Shown: piece by piece, positions 45,745 to 57,700 of the stretch | Layout: every line of letters starts with the position of its first letter | Position numbering within the stretch: position 1 is the stretch's first letter | Assembly (NCBI RefSeq): GCF_016097555.1 | Contig: NC_054704.1 | Location: forward strand, 96,827,405-96,891,404 | Source of the DNA: Gigantopelta aegis | Taxonomy: Eukaryota > Mollusca > Gastropoda > Neomphalida > Peltospiridae | Reading direction: 5' to 3' | DNA: 64,000 nt | The notes under the pieces: model-generated | Told to the model about the DNA's origin: nothing | Seen by the model: only the letters and a program-made list of their open reading frames with translations | Databases searched by the model: none | Made by a program: the position numbers and the translations under genes

Positions 45745-46996
45745 TGTCACGGGGATTCTATAATTCCCGTAACCGAATAAAACACGATTATCAAAATGTC
45801 TCTCCTACTTGTATATCTATTAGATCTCTCTGTAACAGGCTGTTAAACCCTAGTATGGCTCGTCTCTGGGTATGATCAGAGATACGATCTTATATAAGTA
45901 TATATTATTATAGCACGTTAGTTCTCTAGAAAACACAACAAAAACACAATACAATTTGGAATCTGTATTAATCTACGCTGACAAATGTACAGCCGTAGTA
46001 GTAAATTAATAACAGCAATAATAACAACCCAGAACTGATCACTTAATTAGTTAATCTCTAGGTGTCTAGTTACACAATATGCGAATCACTTCACCGTTAC
46101 ACCACACCCACACGTGTGATAATTGAGAAACGCTTACAGGAGAAGTTAATTAATAAAGGAATTACAACACCATTCCTAACTGGTTAATTTTTAATTAGCC
46201 CTTACTACTCGTTCAGTAACGTGTGATAATTGAGAAACGCTTGCAGGGGAACTTAATTAATAAAGGAATTACAGCTCTATTCCTAACGGGTTAATTTTTA
46301 ATTAACCCTTAACTACTCTTTCAGTAATCTGTAACACAAAATTAATACTGGTACCTATCACAATAAAGACAATAACCTACAGTGTACCTAGGGTCTTCTA
46401 GGATGACTGGCTAAGCTTTATATTACCAAATACTCATATAATGTTAGAACAAAAAGTCTACGATTTACTTCGTCAGATGACCGAAGACACTGTCTAAAGA
46501 ATATTGGTATAATACAGTATTAAAATATTTAAAGTCACATCAATCACATCAAGGTTATACACAGAGCAGAAATGATATTTACCAAGTCCTAACGGACTAC
46601 GTTCCCAGGAAGCTTCCTAATTCGTTCTCCTAGATATCTCTAAATCCTAGCTATTTATTCCAAAATCAGAATTGGCCTGGGGGAACAAGGCGGTACCTCA
46701 CGTATCATCTCATATTCTACCTCGGTATATTTCTCTCTGATCGTCCGTCTGGCTGTCGCCAGTCGTCGCCATCACGGTTGCAAAAACCGCACTCGCAGAG
46801 GTATTACGTAACTACTCGCCACATGGCCTCCGCAGCTGGACTAAGTGCATATTGGAATGTCCGATCGAGGACGGTCGCGCAGAAGTCTTACGTAACAAGT
46901 TGCCCATCTGGGCTACGGGCAATAAACTGCACACGGCCCTCTAACACAATTAAAATCGCCACAGGCGAAACAAATTTAAGAGCATGTACCGTGACA
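45745..46996 (-). repeat. 3' LTR of the Gypsy element
   Basis: About 1252 bp, from 'tgtcacggggattc' to 'gtaccgtgaca' on the plus strand, with short inverted ends. It contains an internal direct duplication of about 107 bp (46112-46218 and 46219-46327, 'gtgtgataattgagaaacgc'). A purine-rich tract (minus strand, 'gaggtggggg') adjoins its inner edge at about 46997-47010, as expected for second-strand priming. Confidence 0.92.
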
Positions 46997-47216
46997 CACC
47001 CCCACCTCAAAAAGGATATTTCCTGTACTCTAGGAATAGGAAAATATACTACATTAAAACAAAAAGGTGCGTTAACCGACGCATACGGGCATTTATAACA
47101 CATGTAATAATAAGGTGACTACCAGTAATCACACTGAGTCTCTGAGTCCCTGGTATACAAATAAAATATATATAAACAAAACAGAAATAAAGAATGTCAA
47201 CACATTATCATAACGT

Positions 47217-48497
47217 TCAACTTCGGGACAGGGCATCAGCGATTACATTGGATGTGCCCTTGATATGTTCAATGGTAATTGGGTATTCTTGCAGAAGAAG
47301 ACTCCACCTCAAAACTCTCTGGTTGGTGGCTTTCATTCTGTGAATGAAAGTAAGCGGATTATGATCAGTAAAGACCACCACTTGGTGCACTGCCGATTTC
47401 ACGTAGATCTGAAAATGCTTCAGAGCTTGTACCATGGCCAAAGCTTCCTTCTCTATAGTGGAATAGTTCACCTGGTGTTTGTCAAACTTTTTCGAGAAGA
47501 AACTTACAGGATGGTCCAGTCCATTTTCGTCTTCCTGGAACAGCACAGCTCCAGCTCCCACGTCACTTGCATCCACAGCTAGCTTGAACGGCATTCGGTA
47601 GTCTGGTGCTGCCATCACGGGAGACGAGGAGAGCATCTGCTTGAGACGGTTAAATGACGTCTCGCATTCATCTGACCACTGGAACTTCGTTTCCTTTTTT
47701 AGCAGAGAGGTGATGGGGGCCGCTACCGTCGCAAATCTAGCGCAGAAACGACGATAATAACCGGCCATGCCAAGGAACCGGCGAACTTCACGACGGTTGG
47801 TCGGTGCAGGGTACTGGCTGATGCTTAGTGTCTTGGCCTGCAGTGGGGCGACGCAACCATGTCCGACAGTATGACCTAAGTAGGTCACTGAAGCTCTCAC
47901 GAATTCGCATTTGCCCAGGTTCACCGTCAAGTTAGCTTTCTGTAGGCGACTGAATATTAGTTGTAACCCGGTTAAATGTTCATCCCAAGTGTCGGTGGCT
48001 AACACCACATCGTCCAGATACACGCTGACGTTTTCTAAATCAGATAACACCTGGTTCATCATCCTTTGAAAGGCAGCAGGAGCAGTCTTCAAACCAAACG
48101 GCATCACTCGGAATTGGAAGAGGCCGTCAGGTGTGATGATCGCCAGAATGTCCTTAGCTTCCTCCGTTAAAGGAATGGCATAAAAACCCTTCAGTAGGTC
48201 CAATTTGGTGATGTACTGCGCGTGTCCAACTCGGTCGATGCAATCGTCAAGGCGGGGTAGAGGGTAGGCATCTGCCTTGATGAGTTGATTCACGCGACGT
48301 AGGTCAGCGCACACCCGGAAACTGTTATCTCCCTTTTGAATCAGAATAACAGGTGATGCCCACTGACTGTTTGATGGTTCCAGAATGTCGTGTTCCAACA
48401 TGTAATCTATCTCCTTTTTTAGTGCCGCGCGTTTTACAGGATTTATCCGATAGGCATGCTGTCGAATCGGTGTAGCGTTGGGTTTCCAAGCGCACAT
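47217..48497 (-). pseudogene. Gypsy reverse transcriptase-RNase H region
   Basis: Part of the LTR element. The RT shows KLDLLKGFYAIPL, FRVMPFGLKTAPAAFQ and the catalytic YLDD box (VSVYLDDVVLA). RNase H follows (LAVDASDVGAGAVLFQ, YSTIEKEALAMVQAL, FTDHNPL) and the region ends at the typical ADALSR, close to the 3' LTR. There is no integrase after it, which fixes the Gmr1-like order. Confidence 0.92.
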
Positions 48498-50667
48498 CCT
48501 GGATTAAGGTATTGGTGACCGTTGGAAAGTCCTGACAAATGGAAACATTGTCTTGTATCAACGTAGTCAGCTTTGCTCGCTGGGGGCTGTCAAGGTGCTG
48601 TAGATAAGAACTCAAGTCTGCAAGAATCTGGCTGTTGGTTAACTTGATCTCAGCAGTCTTGACGTCATCACAGGAAATTGAGTGACTCTCAATTTGGACA
48701 GGCAACACTGGAACTATCGGCAGTCTGTCAAAATAACCTTTTAGCAAATTGATGTGACAATACCTACTTTTCCTAACCCTATCAGGAGTGTTTATCACAT
48801 ACCCTGTCTCATTAACCCGTTTGTGCACAACATAGGGACCGAAATACCTGTTCTGTAATGAACCCCGTTTAATGGGAAGGTACAGCAGCACTTTATCCCC
48901 TGGTTTAAATTCCCGACTCTTAGCCTTCCTATCAAACACTGATTTTATTTTGCTCTGAGCATAGCTCAGATGCTTCCTAGCCAGTTCGGTCGCCTGCCAC
49001 AACCTATCTCTAACTCTCCCTACATAAATCAGCAGGTTTTCGGCATTATCCTTGTCTAACCAACTATCTTTTACCAATTTGAGAGGGCCTCGGGCTGAAT
49101 GCCCATAGACCAACTCAAATGGGGTGAATCCTAAGGATTCTTGCTTAGCATCCCGTGCTGCAAACAACACGAAAGGAATTGACTGGTCCCAGTCAGTACC
49201 ATTGTCGAAACAATGGCAGCGGAGCATACTTTTCATGCTCTGGTGGAAACGTTCTATGGCGCCCTGGCTCTCAGGGTGGAATGCAGCAGAACGAATCTGT
49301 CGTATATCTAACATAGACAGTACTTGCTGGATTAACTTGCTCATAAAGTTCGTACCCCGGTCGCTTTGAATTTCACCTGGTAAACCTGTGTACGTAAAGT
49401 ACTTAAGCAGCGCACTAGCTACAACCGACGCAGTAACCTTCCTTAAGGGAATCGCCTCTGGAAAACGCGTAGTTAAGCACATAATTGTTAACAAGAATTG
49501 GTTGCCTGAACGCGTTTTCGGTAATGGCCCCACGACATCTATCAACACTTTTGAAAAGGCTTCCCCAACTATGGGAACCTTCTGCAGGGGATAGGGAGGA
49601 ATTAGCTGATTTGGTTTGCCCACAACCTGACACACATGACATGACATACAATGCTTACTGACATCTGCAAACATTCCCTTCCAATAAAACTCTGAGGCAA
49701 GTTTACTATGAGTTTTATTCCGCCCTAAGTGGCCAGCAAACACGTCCTCATGTGCTAACAGTAACAATGACGGACGGTACTTAGAGGGCACCACAATTCT
49801 ACATCTTGTCACACATTCCTCACTATCAGGCACAACCTTTTCCACACTCTTATTCATTAACACTCCCATGTCCATATAATACCCTGACATCTGATCCTTC
49901 ATCTCACCCTCAGTTAACAATGTAGTGCGAGCTGCCAACAAACTTGGATCAGCCCCCTGCTCTAGGATTAACTCTTGTCTATTACAAGGTAAGTCCCCCC
50001 TATCAAACACGACTGGTTCATTTCCCCTCTGCGGGAGATCAACAGGTTCCACCACATTTAATTCCTCAGTTGACTTATCTACCATATTACTGATAACCTC
50101 ATCCACTCCAATTTCATGGCTAACACACGTATCAGACAAATCACAAATATCCTCTGGGTCTCGTGCTAACCTACTGGCCATAGCCCTAGTCATTACACAC
50201 GCAGGATATCTAGTCTCATCAACCTCACACTCTTCTATGGGTAAAGGGCTGTCTTCAATTAACAATTGGTCACATTGCGGCTGACAACATTGACTAGTCA
50301 AATCATTACCCAACAAAACTCCTATGTTTTCAAAAGGCAAGTCCTTCACAACACCCATAATGACTGGTCCCGTCACAAACTTCGAACACAAGAAAACCTT
50401 ATGTAACCTGACAACCATATTTTCTCCAGTAACCGAGGTTAAGGCCAAACTACGTCCTATGTCTGAATTTTCAATACCAGCTAAACACTCTTGCGTTATC
50501 AGACTCTGACTACACCCGGTATCTCTATAGATTGATATTGCCTTAGGACACAACTCTTGTTTCACATCACAAACCATACCAGTGGACACATACGGGTTTA
50601 CTTTCTCTGCCATGGGACTAACCATTAACTCTCTCGCTAACGGAGCTGACCTCACTAAACCGACCAC
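48325..50667 (-). pseudogene. Gypsy protease-integrase region
   Basis: Part of the LTR element. An aspartic-protease core (YRDTGCSQSLI) is followed by an integrase with an HHCC zinc-binding start (GHLGRNKTH...CMSCHVCQ), catalytic acids in VLIDVVGPLP, IQSDRGTNF and GAIERFHQS, and a C-terminal GPY/F module (RYFGPYVVHKR). It lies upstream of the RT region on the same strand. Confidence 0.92.
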
Positions 50668-51489
50668 TTGCGCATTATCGCGTTTCCTTTTAAAACAGTC
50701 CCCGATAAGATGGTATCCTTTTTACAGTAACTGCAATGTGGACGAAAAGTTCGTGCATTGGCTGATAATGCAGGCCTATCCTTACTTTGCCCACCAGGTA
50801 CATTCCTTGCCTGACTAGCTGACCAACTAGATGACTCTCCCCGATAGTTACTTTCCCGGGAAAAACCTGGCTGAAATTTCTTCTTATCACCCTGTTGTAA
50901 GGAGCTACCCTGTACTGCCTGAGCTTTGTGTATTAACACGTAATCATCTGCCACTATGCCTGCCTCCTCTATCTTTTTGACATCACGATCCTCTAAATGA
51001 ATACGTAAGCTAACTGGTAATCCATTTTTAAATGTCCTGTAAGATCAACAACTCCCGTAACTCGGTATATGACTCTACCTGATGAGACACCACCCATTTA
51101 TCAAACATCCCTGCCTTCTTAGCCACAAACTCACTATAAGACTGACCCTGCGTTTTTCTCAACTCGCTATACCGTAAACGATAATCCTCAGGTCGTAATT
51201 CATAAGCCCTCAACACTGCAGCCTTAACTAAGTCGTACTGACTTGCTCGCTCATCACTCATTGAATTATAAGCTATACTAGCCTTCCCCTTAAACTTAGA
51301 CACGGCTAACAATGTCCACTTAGACTGCGGCCAATTTAGCTGCTTAGCGGCCCGTTCAAAAAGTTGAAAGAACATATCTACCTCCTCGTCATCAAATACC
51401 GGCACTGATCTATAAGCCTCCGACATGTTAAACCCATTTCCGGCTTCTCGTCTGACTTCTTCAGTATTCAACTTTAACTCATGTTCCAC
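50655..51489 (-). pseudogene. Gypsy gag-like region
   Basis: Part of the LTR element. The minus strand has a capsid-type helical stretch (FFQLFERAAKQLNWP, YDLVKAAVLRAYEL, YRLRYSELRK) and, nearer the protease, a zinc-knuckle-like CSYCKK motif. Upstream towards the 5' LTR lies a (CT)n microsatellite. Confidence 0.8.
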
Positions 51490-51517
51490 TTTTAATTTTC
51501 TAACTGGAATTCTCTAT

Positions 51518-51531
51518 CCCTATCTCTCTCT

Positions 51532-51625
<94 letters not shown>

Positions 51626-51728
51626 TCTCTTCTCTTTCTCTCTCCTCTCTCTCTATCTTCTCTATCTCTCTCTTCTCTTTCTTCTCTATCTCTACTCTTC
51701 TTTTCTCTCTCTCTCTCTCTCTATCTCA
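51518..51728. repeat. (CT)n-rich microsatellite inside the Gypsy element
   Basis: Long CT runs interrupted by 'cta' and 'ttct', between the gag-like region and the 5' LTR. The serine/leucine open frame across it is an artefact. Confidence 0.9.
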
Positions 51729-52159
51729 ATGCACGTTCCTCTCTTTCGTACTCAAGCTTTTTAAAAGCTAATTGTTGTTCCACACTTAACTCATATTTGC
51801 ATCTCTATTTCTGGAAGCAATCTCACTGTCTTCCATAGCAGGCCTATCACCAAAAACCTTCACCAAAAAACTTCCTGGATAATAATTGTCTTTATATCAC
51901 CTAAGGTTTTAGCTGATGTTAAATCAATTTCTCGCTCACCCGCGATTTCAACTAACTCGGCCTTACGTGCTCGCTTAATCTCCACTACACTGAGCGTAGG
52001 CCTATCCAGCAAATTCTTATCCATGTTTAGATATGACGCACTTATTATTAATTAATTTTCTAGTGAACAACGTGCTACTTCTGGTTAATTTGTAAAAATT
52101 AATTTATAAAGCCCCCATTTACAAACAATACTTTTTTAAATATGCATGTCCCGTTTCAG

Positions 52160-52177
52160 ATCCCGGACAGCCCCCCA
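52160..52177 (-). promoter_or_regulatory. Probable primer binding site (tRNA-Pro-like)
   Basis: The minus strand reads 'tggggggctgtccgggat', close to the complement of a tRNA-Pro 3' end (one base more, one fewer). It begins about 12 nt inside the LTR edge rather than directly next to it. Confidence 0.5.
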
Positions 52178-52189
52178 TTTTTCTACTCC

Positions 52190-53309
52190 TGTCACGGGGA
52201 TTCTATAATTCCCGTAACTGAATAAAACACGATTATCAAAATATCTCTCCTACTGTATATCTATTAGATCTCTCTGTAACAGGCTGTTAAACCCTAGTAT
52301 GGCTCGTCTCTAGGTATGATCAGAGATACGATCTATATAAGTATATATTATTATAGCACGTTAGTTCTCTAGAAAACACACAACAAAACACAATACACTT
52401 TGGAATCTGTATTAATCTACGCTGACAAATGTACAGCCGTAGTAGTAAATTAATAACAGCAATAATAACAACCCAGAACTGATCACTTAATTAGTTAATC
52501 TCTAGGTGTCTAGTTACACAATATGCGAATCACTTCACCGTTACACCACACCCACACGTGTGATAATTGAGAAACGCTTACAGGAGAAGTTAATTAATAA
52601 AGGAATTACAACACCATTCCTAACTGGTTAATTTTTAATTAACCCTTACTACTCGTTCAGTAACGTGTGATAATTTAGAAACGCTTGCAGGGGAACTTAA
52701 TTAATAAAGGAATTACAGCTCTATTCCTAACGGGTTAATTTTTAATTAACCCTTAACTACTCTTTCAGTAATCTGTAACACAAAATTAATACTGGTACCT
52801 ATCACAATAAAGACAATAACCTACAGTGTACCTAGGGTCTTCTAGGATGACTGGCTAAGCTTTATATTACCAAATACTCATATAATGTTAGAACAAAAAG
52901 TCTACGATTTACTTCGTCAGATGACCGAAGACACTGTCTAAAGAATATTGGTATAATACAGTATTAAAATATTTAAAGTCACATCAATCACATCAAGGTT
53001 ATACACAGAGCAGAAAATGATATTTACCAAGTCCTAACGGACTACGTTCCCAGGAAGCTTCCTAATTCGTTCTCCTAGATATCTCTAAATCCTAGCTATT
53101 TATTCCAAAATCAGAAATTGGCCTGGGGGAACAAGGCGGTACCTCACGTATCATCTCATATTCTACCTCGGTCTATTTCTCTCTGATCGTCCGTCTGACT
53201 GTCGCCAGTCGTCGCCATCACGGTTGTAAAAACCGCACTCGCAGAGGTATTACGTAACTACTCGCCACATGGCCTCCGCAGCTGGACTAAGTGCATATTG
53301 GAATGTCCG
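52190..53309 (-). repeat. 5' LTR of the Gypsy element
   Basis: Matches 45745-46865 with about 15 differences, including the same internal 107-bp duplication (from about 52556). A tRNA-Pro-like primer binding site lies just inside (52160-52177). Confidence 0.9.
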
Positions 53310-53329
53310 TCATTGATCGAAATTATGCA

Positions 53330-53590
53330 TACTACTCCAGGCTCGAACTTAATTTTCATGCTTACATCCAATTAAGGTTCATGCACCGCTGTCCTGAGCT
53401 ATCTGCCCAGGACAGAGGGGTTAGTGGTTTATTAGTAGTGGTTAGTGAGAGAAAATCGGTCGGGGTGACACATTGTCCTTACAACTTACCCATGAGTCTG
53501 AAACCGCTCGGGTGGGAGGACGGTATCAAGGCCGATACCTATACCAGCCTTAAGTTCGTTACTGAACCATACGCGACCGAAGAATGTAGT
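53330..53590 (-). mobile_element. SINE, type C, reversed
   Basis: 'catccaattaaggttcatgc' is the complement of the 3' end of the copy at 34445-34735, and 'gctatctgcccaggacag' matches its body. It adjoins the outer side of the 5' LTR. Confidence 0.65.
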
Positions 53591-53794
53591 GACTTGGTGT
53601 ATAATACATCCACTAGTAAATTAGGATATTAAACGAGTTCATTTCGGATCATGTTTATGTCCGAGGTGAAATAATTTTGCAGTGAAACAGTTCGCGCGGT
53701 GAATGAAATTATTTCACGAGGGGATATAACATAGACAAATGGTTTGCCGAGTTAATATCCATTATACACATAATCGATCTTAATTATACTCTGC

Positions 53795-53994
53795 NNNNNN
53801 NNNNNNNNNNNNNNNNNNNNNNNNNNNNNNNNNNNNNNNNNNNNNNNNNNNNNNNNNNNNNNNNNNNNNNNNNNNNNNNNNNNNNNNNNNNNNNNNNNNN
53901 NNNNNNNNNNNNNNNNNNNNNNNNNNNNNNNNNNNNNNNNNNNNNNNNNNNNNNNNNNNNNNNNNNNNNNNNNNNNNNNNNNNNNNNNNNNNNN
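53795..53994. other. Assembly gap (200 Ns)
   Basis: Unresolved sequence between the Gypsy element flank and the EGF-gene region; its true size is unknown. Confidence 1.
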
Positions 53995-54284
53995 GTTGTT
54001 GTTTAAGTATGCGTTACTTAGTTGGGTTTTTTTGGTTTCAATATATACAATAGCAGTTTAATTACGCATTTGTTACCTACGTGGTGAATATCTGTCGGTC
54101 GTAAACTATGGGACGTAACACGTGGTTATTAATACATAATTAACACTGAACCAGATTCAACTGTTTGCCAATATATATAATAACTCAACTGTTTGAACCG
54201 ACGACGTCGAGCCTATAAACTATGCTGCACATTCAACGATGCCAAAACAAGGGTGCAAAAAGTGACTGTCGTCGACCTTAATGG

Positions 54285-54413
54285 AAATATGTAGCGGGTT
54301 TCCTCTCTTAGATTATACGTCAAAATTGGCAAATGTTTTTACATCCAATAGCTGATGATTAATATTTATCTAGCGGTGTCGTGAAACAGAAACAAACTTT
54401 AACTTTAACTTTG
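54285..54413 (+). mobile_element. SINE 3' fragment (tail 2)
   Basis: 'gtagcgggtttcctctctta' to the tail 'tagcggtgtcgtgaaacaga', then (TTTAAC)n-like end. 5'-truncated. Confidence 0.8.
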
Positions 54414-54552
54414 TATGATAAATGGCAAAGAAGACAATTACTACTAGTAGCGAATTACATCTGTGCTTTATTCATTATACTTTTCTCTACACCTGTTTAA
54501 TAGTGCTGCTATTACAATATAATTGTAAAATATTCAACATATTTTTATGTAC

Positions 54553-54700
54553 CCGAGCAACCTGATCCATCGTCGTTGAATCCTTTTCTACAAATACAGA
54601 CAAACGACCCCTTCGTGTTGTTGCAGAAAGAGATGACGTCATCACAGTTGTGAGTCCCTAAACTGCACTCGTCTACATCTGGAAGTATAACATTGTTGTC

Positions 54701-54731
<31 letters not shown>

Positions 54732-57700
54732 TATTTTGCAGACACGTATTTGTTCAGTCACATCATGATTAATACAGATTTGTTTTCTTATTATCGTATA
54801 AAGCTATAGCTATTATTTACTATCGCTTTGTATTATTGTGGGCTTTAAAATATCCCAAGCATTTTATTTCCTAACTGAAGCATGTCAAACCCAAAAGGAT
54901 ATTTGACAAATTGCAAATGACTCATACCAGTTGAGCAATACATGCTATACTCGATAATGAAGGTCGAATTTATTCAGTATTTCTTCTTCTTCTTCTTCTT
55001 CTTCTTCTTCTTCTTCTTCGTCTTCTTCTTCTTCTTCTTCTTCTTCTTCAGCAATCCCGAAGCCATGCTCAGACATCCAGATGTTCTCACCAAGAAGTCT
55101 GCTGTCTGTCAAAGGGCCTCCGCCGGTTCCCAACGTTTCTCTTTGAGGTCCACATGATACCGCCACGCGGCCAGGTTTCGTGTCTTACAGTGTAGGTCCA
55201 TAACCATAAGCCTATTATAAGCCTGTTATGACATATACGATATTATATCATTCTGATCACAGGGCCGTACCCTCCGGGGGGGGGGGGGGAGGGGGGGGGC
55301 AGCTGCCCCCCCTGAGAATCTTGTCCTTTTTTTTTTTTTTTATATATCTCCAGTAATAGCATAGAAATGTTTAATCTTTATAGTATGTTAAAAATTATTT
55401 ATAAAATTTAGTGCCCCCCCCCCCCCCCCCCCATGGATTTTGGTCAGGGTACGGCCCTGGATCATTGGTAAAGTTTACAAGGTGTACGTTTTGAGACATG
55501 ACTATACGATATTAGACCATTCTCATCCTTCGTGAAGTTTATAAGATGTACGTTTTGAGACTTCACTGTACAATATTATACCATTCTGATCCTTGGTAAA
55601 GTGTACAAAATGTACGTTTTCAGACTTCACTAGAAATGACCTACATATGTAATAATACTAATAAGCGTATATATTTGTGACCATAAGTTGGATGTTGAAT
55701 TCCGTTTATTTGGCGATCCTGATGCAGTCCTCTCCAGAGTTTAATTGTCTAAACTATTCCTACCTTTGTCGTGACAGTTGTCCCCGGTATAGTCCCACCG
55801 ACACGAGTAAGACTCTCCTTTCACGGAACACACGCCGCCGTTAGCACACGGACTTGCAGAACACGGATCTGACACTTTCATGATATCATCTAGTAACAAC
55901 AAATTCCATAATTATGTATTAATCAAACGAACGAGTATCTTTAGTTAAATCGTCTTATGTAATGGAGAATGCTTATATTTTACATTATTTAATGAAAAAA
56001 AGAGGCTAAAATGGCAAGGAATATTTACAACACTTATAACCCAAAACGACAGTATCCTTTCAGGCGTAACCTGAACGAGTCGATCAGTACATTGACCAGT
56101 TGATGTCTGGCATTAAGCGTGTTACACGTAATACACGTTGTGACGTCATAGGTATGGATTAAATAATTTTAGCCAACGAACATTGGCATATAACGATCTA
56201 CCACGAAACATTATAGCAGGTATTGTTTTCTTTATAATTTTTTATTGTATAGAATGAAAGCACGCAAGTATCACAAATTGTGTGCATATTAAGGTACATC
56301 ATGTAGAAAGTACTTGTTGAAACAAAAGTAACTAATACGCCAATGACGTTTTTGACACAGAAAATATCAGTTTAGTCAGCATTTTGTAGAATGAAACAGC
56401 CCCTTGTTTTTCACTTACAACGTCATGTAATATGCAACGAATTCGTTGAGCAATCCACACTCATGCAAACCACGAGCAAATGTGTTCAGTGATTCTAATA
56501 GCCGATGATTAATAAATCAATGCTCTTTAGTGGTCTCGTTAAACAAGACAAACTTCGTTTTGTTTGTAGAATGAAACAGGCCCCTTGTTTCTACACTTAC
56601 CACGTCGAGTAATAGGCAATGAATTCGTCAAACAATCTTGAATTAACATCTTCGAAAGTTTGCACGCAACCATGCAAACCACGAGCATATGTATGCAGTA
56701 ACTGATTTGTACCCTGCACTCAAGTGACTTGGCATGACGCGATAAGGAGGTTTGGCTCACAGAGAGGTGGGATTTAAAAGGTGTACACAACCGGCATCTG
56801 TGATCAATACCGTATCTATGCACAATGCTGAGTCAAAGGGGCATTTAGCAAAATAGTGATTGAGGACAGCCACATCTGATGAGATATTTTATTGGACAGA
56901 TGACTGCCACTCCCTGACTAGTTTACTAAATCAAAACTAGCACAGGACAGAGCTCATTGGAATAAATACAGCTGTGATGACATGCATTCATGAATCACTG
57001 TCAAAACAGTGATGATATCAGGTGTACTCGAAACGTGAGCATATCGTGCCCCGCCGGTGGCTCCCGCCATGAGTACTACCACCACAGCTGTCAAGTCAGT
57101 CACTTTATCTAAAACGGACTATTTCTCGTTCCAGCTAGTGCTCCACAACTAGTGTAACAAAGGTCGTGGTATGTACTATCCTGTCTGTGGGATGGTGAAT
57201 ATAAAACACCCCTTGCTGCTAATCGAAAAAGAGTCACCCATAAAGTGGCGACAGCGGGTTTCCTCTCTCAATATCTATGTGGTCCTTAACCATATGTCTG
57301 ACGCCATATAACTTTAAATAAAATGTGTTGAGTGCGTCGTGAAATAAAACATTTCCTTCCTTCCTTCATTTAAAACGATGAAAAATTAATGTATATGTGT
57401 TTTACCAAAGAGATGAAAAAGTATGCACAAGTTCAAAATATGGAATAACATCAGCCCTCATTTTGGTCAGTGATAGATCGTGTTTAGTAGGTATATGAAT
57501 AACCTTAGGAGTGCCTGGACATCATAGCCCTGATGGAACCACGTCTGTCGCAGAATTATATGGCGTTGTTTGAAATATGCATACAGTGAGCATGCCCTGA
57601 ATGTCTTAGACGTTGTGATATGTAGGCACCAAAGTGCTTTTTGTCAAACAGCTTAGTTTTGAGACAAGTATCGCTTTGAATCTCTATGCATAGATCGAGA

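Larger units (their letters stand above)
45745..53309 (-). mobile_element. Gypsy (Ty3) LTR element, Gmr1-like order, nearly full size
   Basis: Two long terminal repeats (45745-46996 and 52190-53309) enclose gag, protease, integrase, then reverse transcriptase and RNase H, read on the minus strand. The order protease-integrase-RT is unusual for Gypsy and matches the Gmr1-like group known from fish and invertebrates. RT and RNase H motifs are clearly Gypsy. LTR ends are TGTCACGG/CCGTGACA. Paired LTR sequence differs at about 15 sites in 1.1 kb by eye, so the insertion is fairly young. Coding sequence falls in several frames, so it is probably a fossil with a few breaks (about two to four), some of which may be family-typical read-through. 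Confidence 0.93.

Noticed and set aside
51425-51838. Ser/Leu-rich frame on the plus strand
   Set aside because: Translation of the (CT)n tract inside the Gypsy element.
54945-55166. Glu-rich acidic frame on the minus strand (and the Phe-rich frame opposite)
   Set aside because: Generated by the (CTT)n microsatellite.
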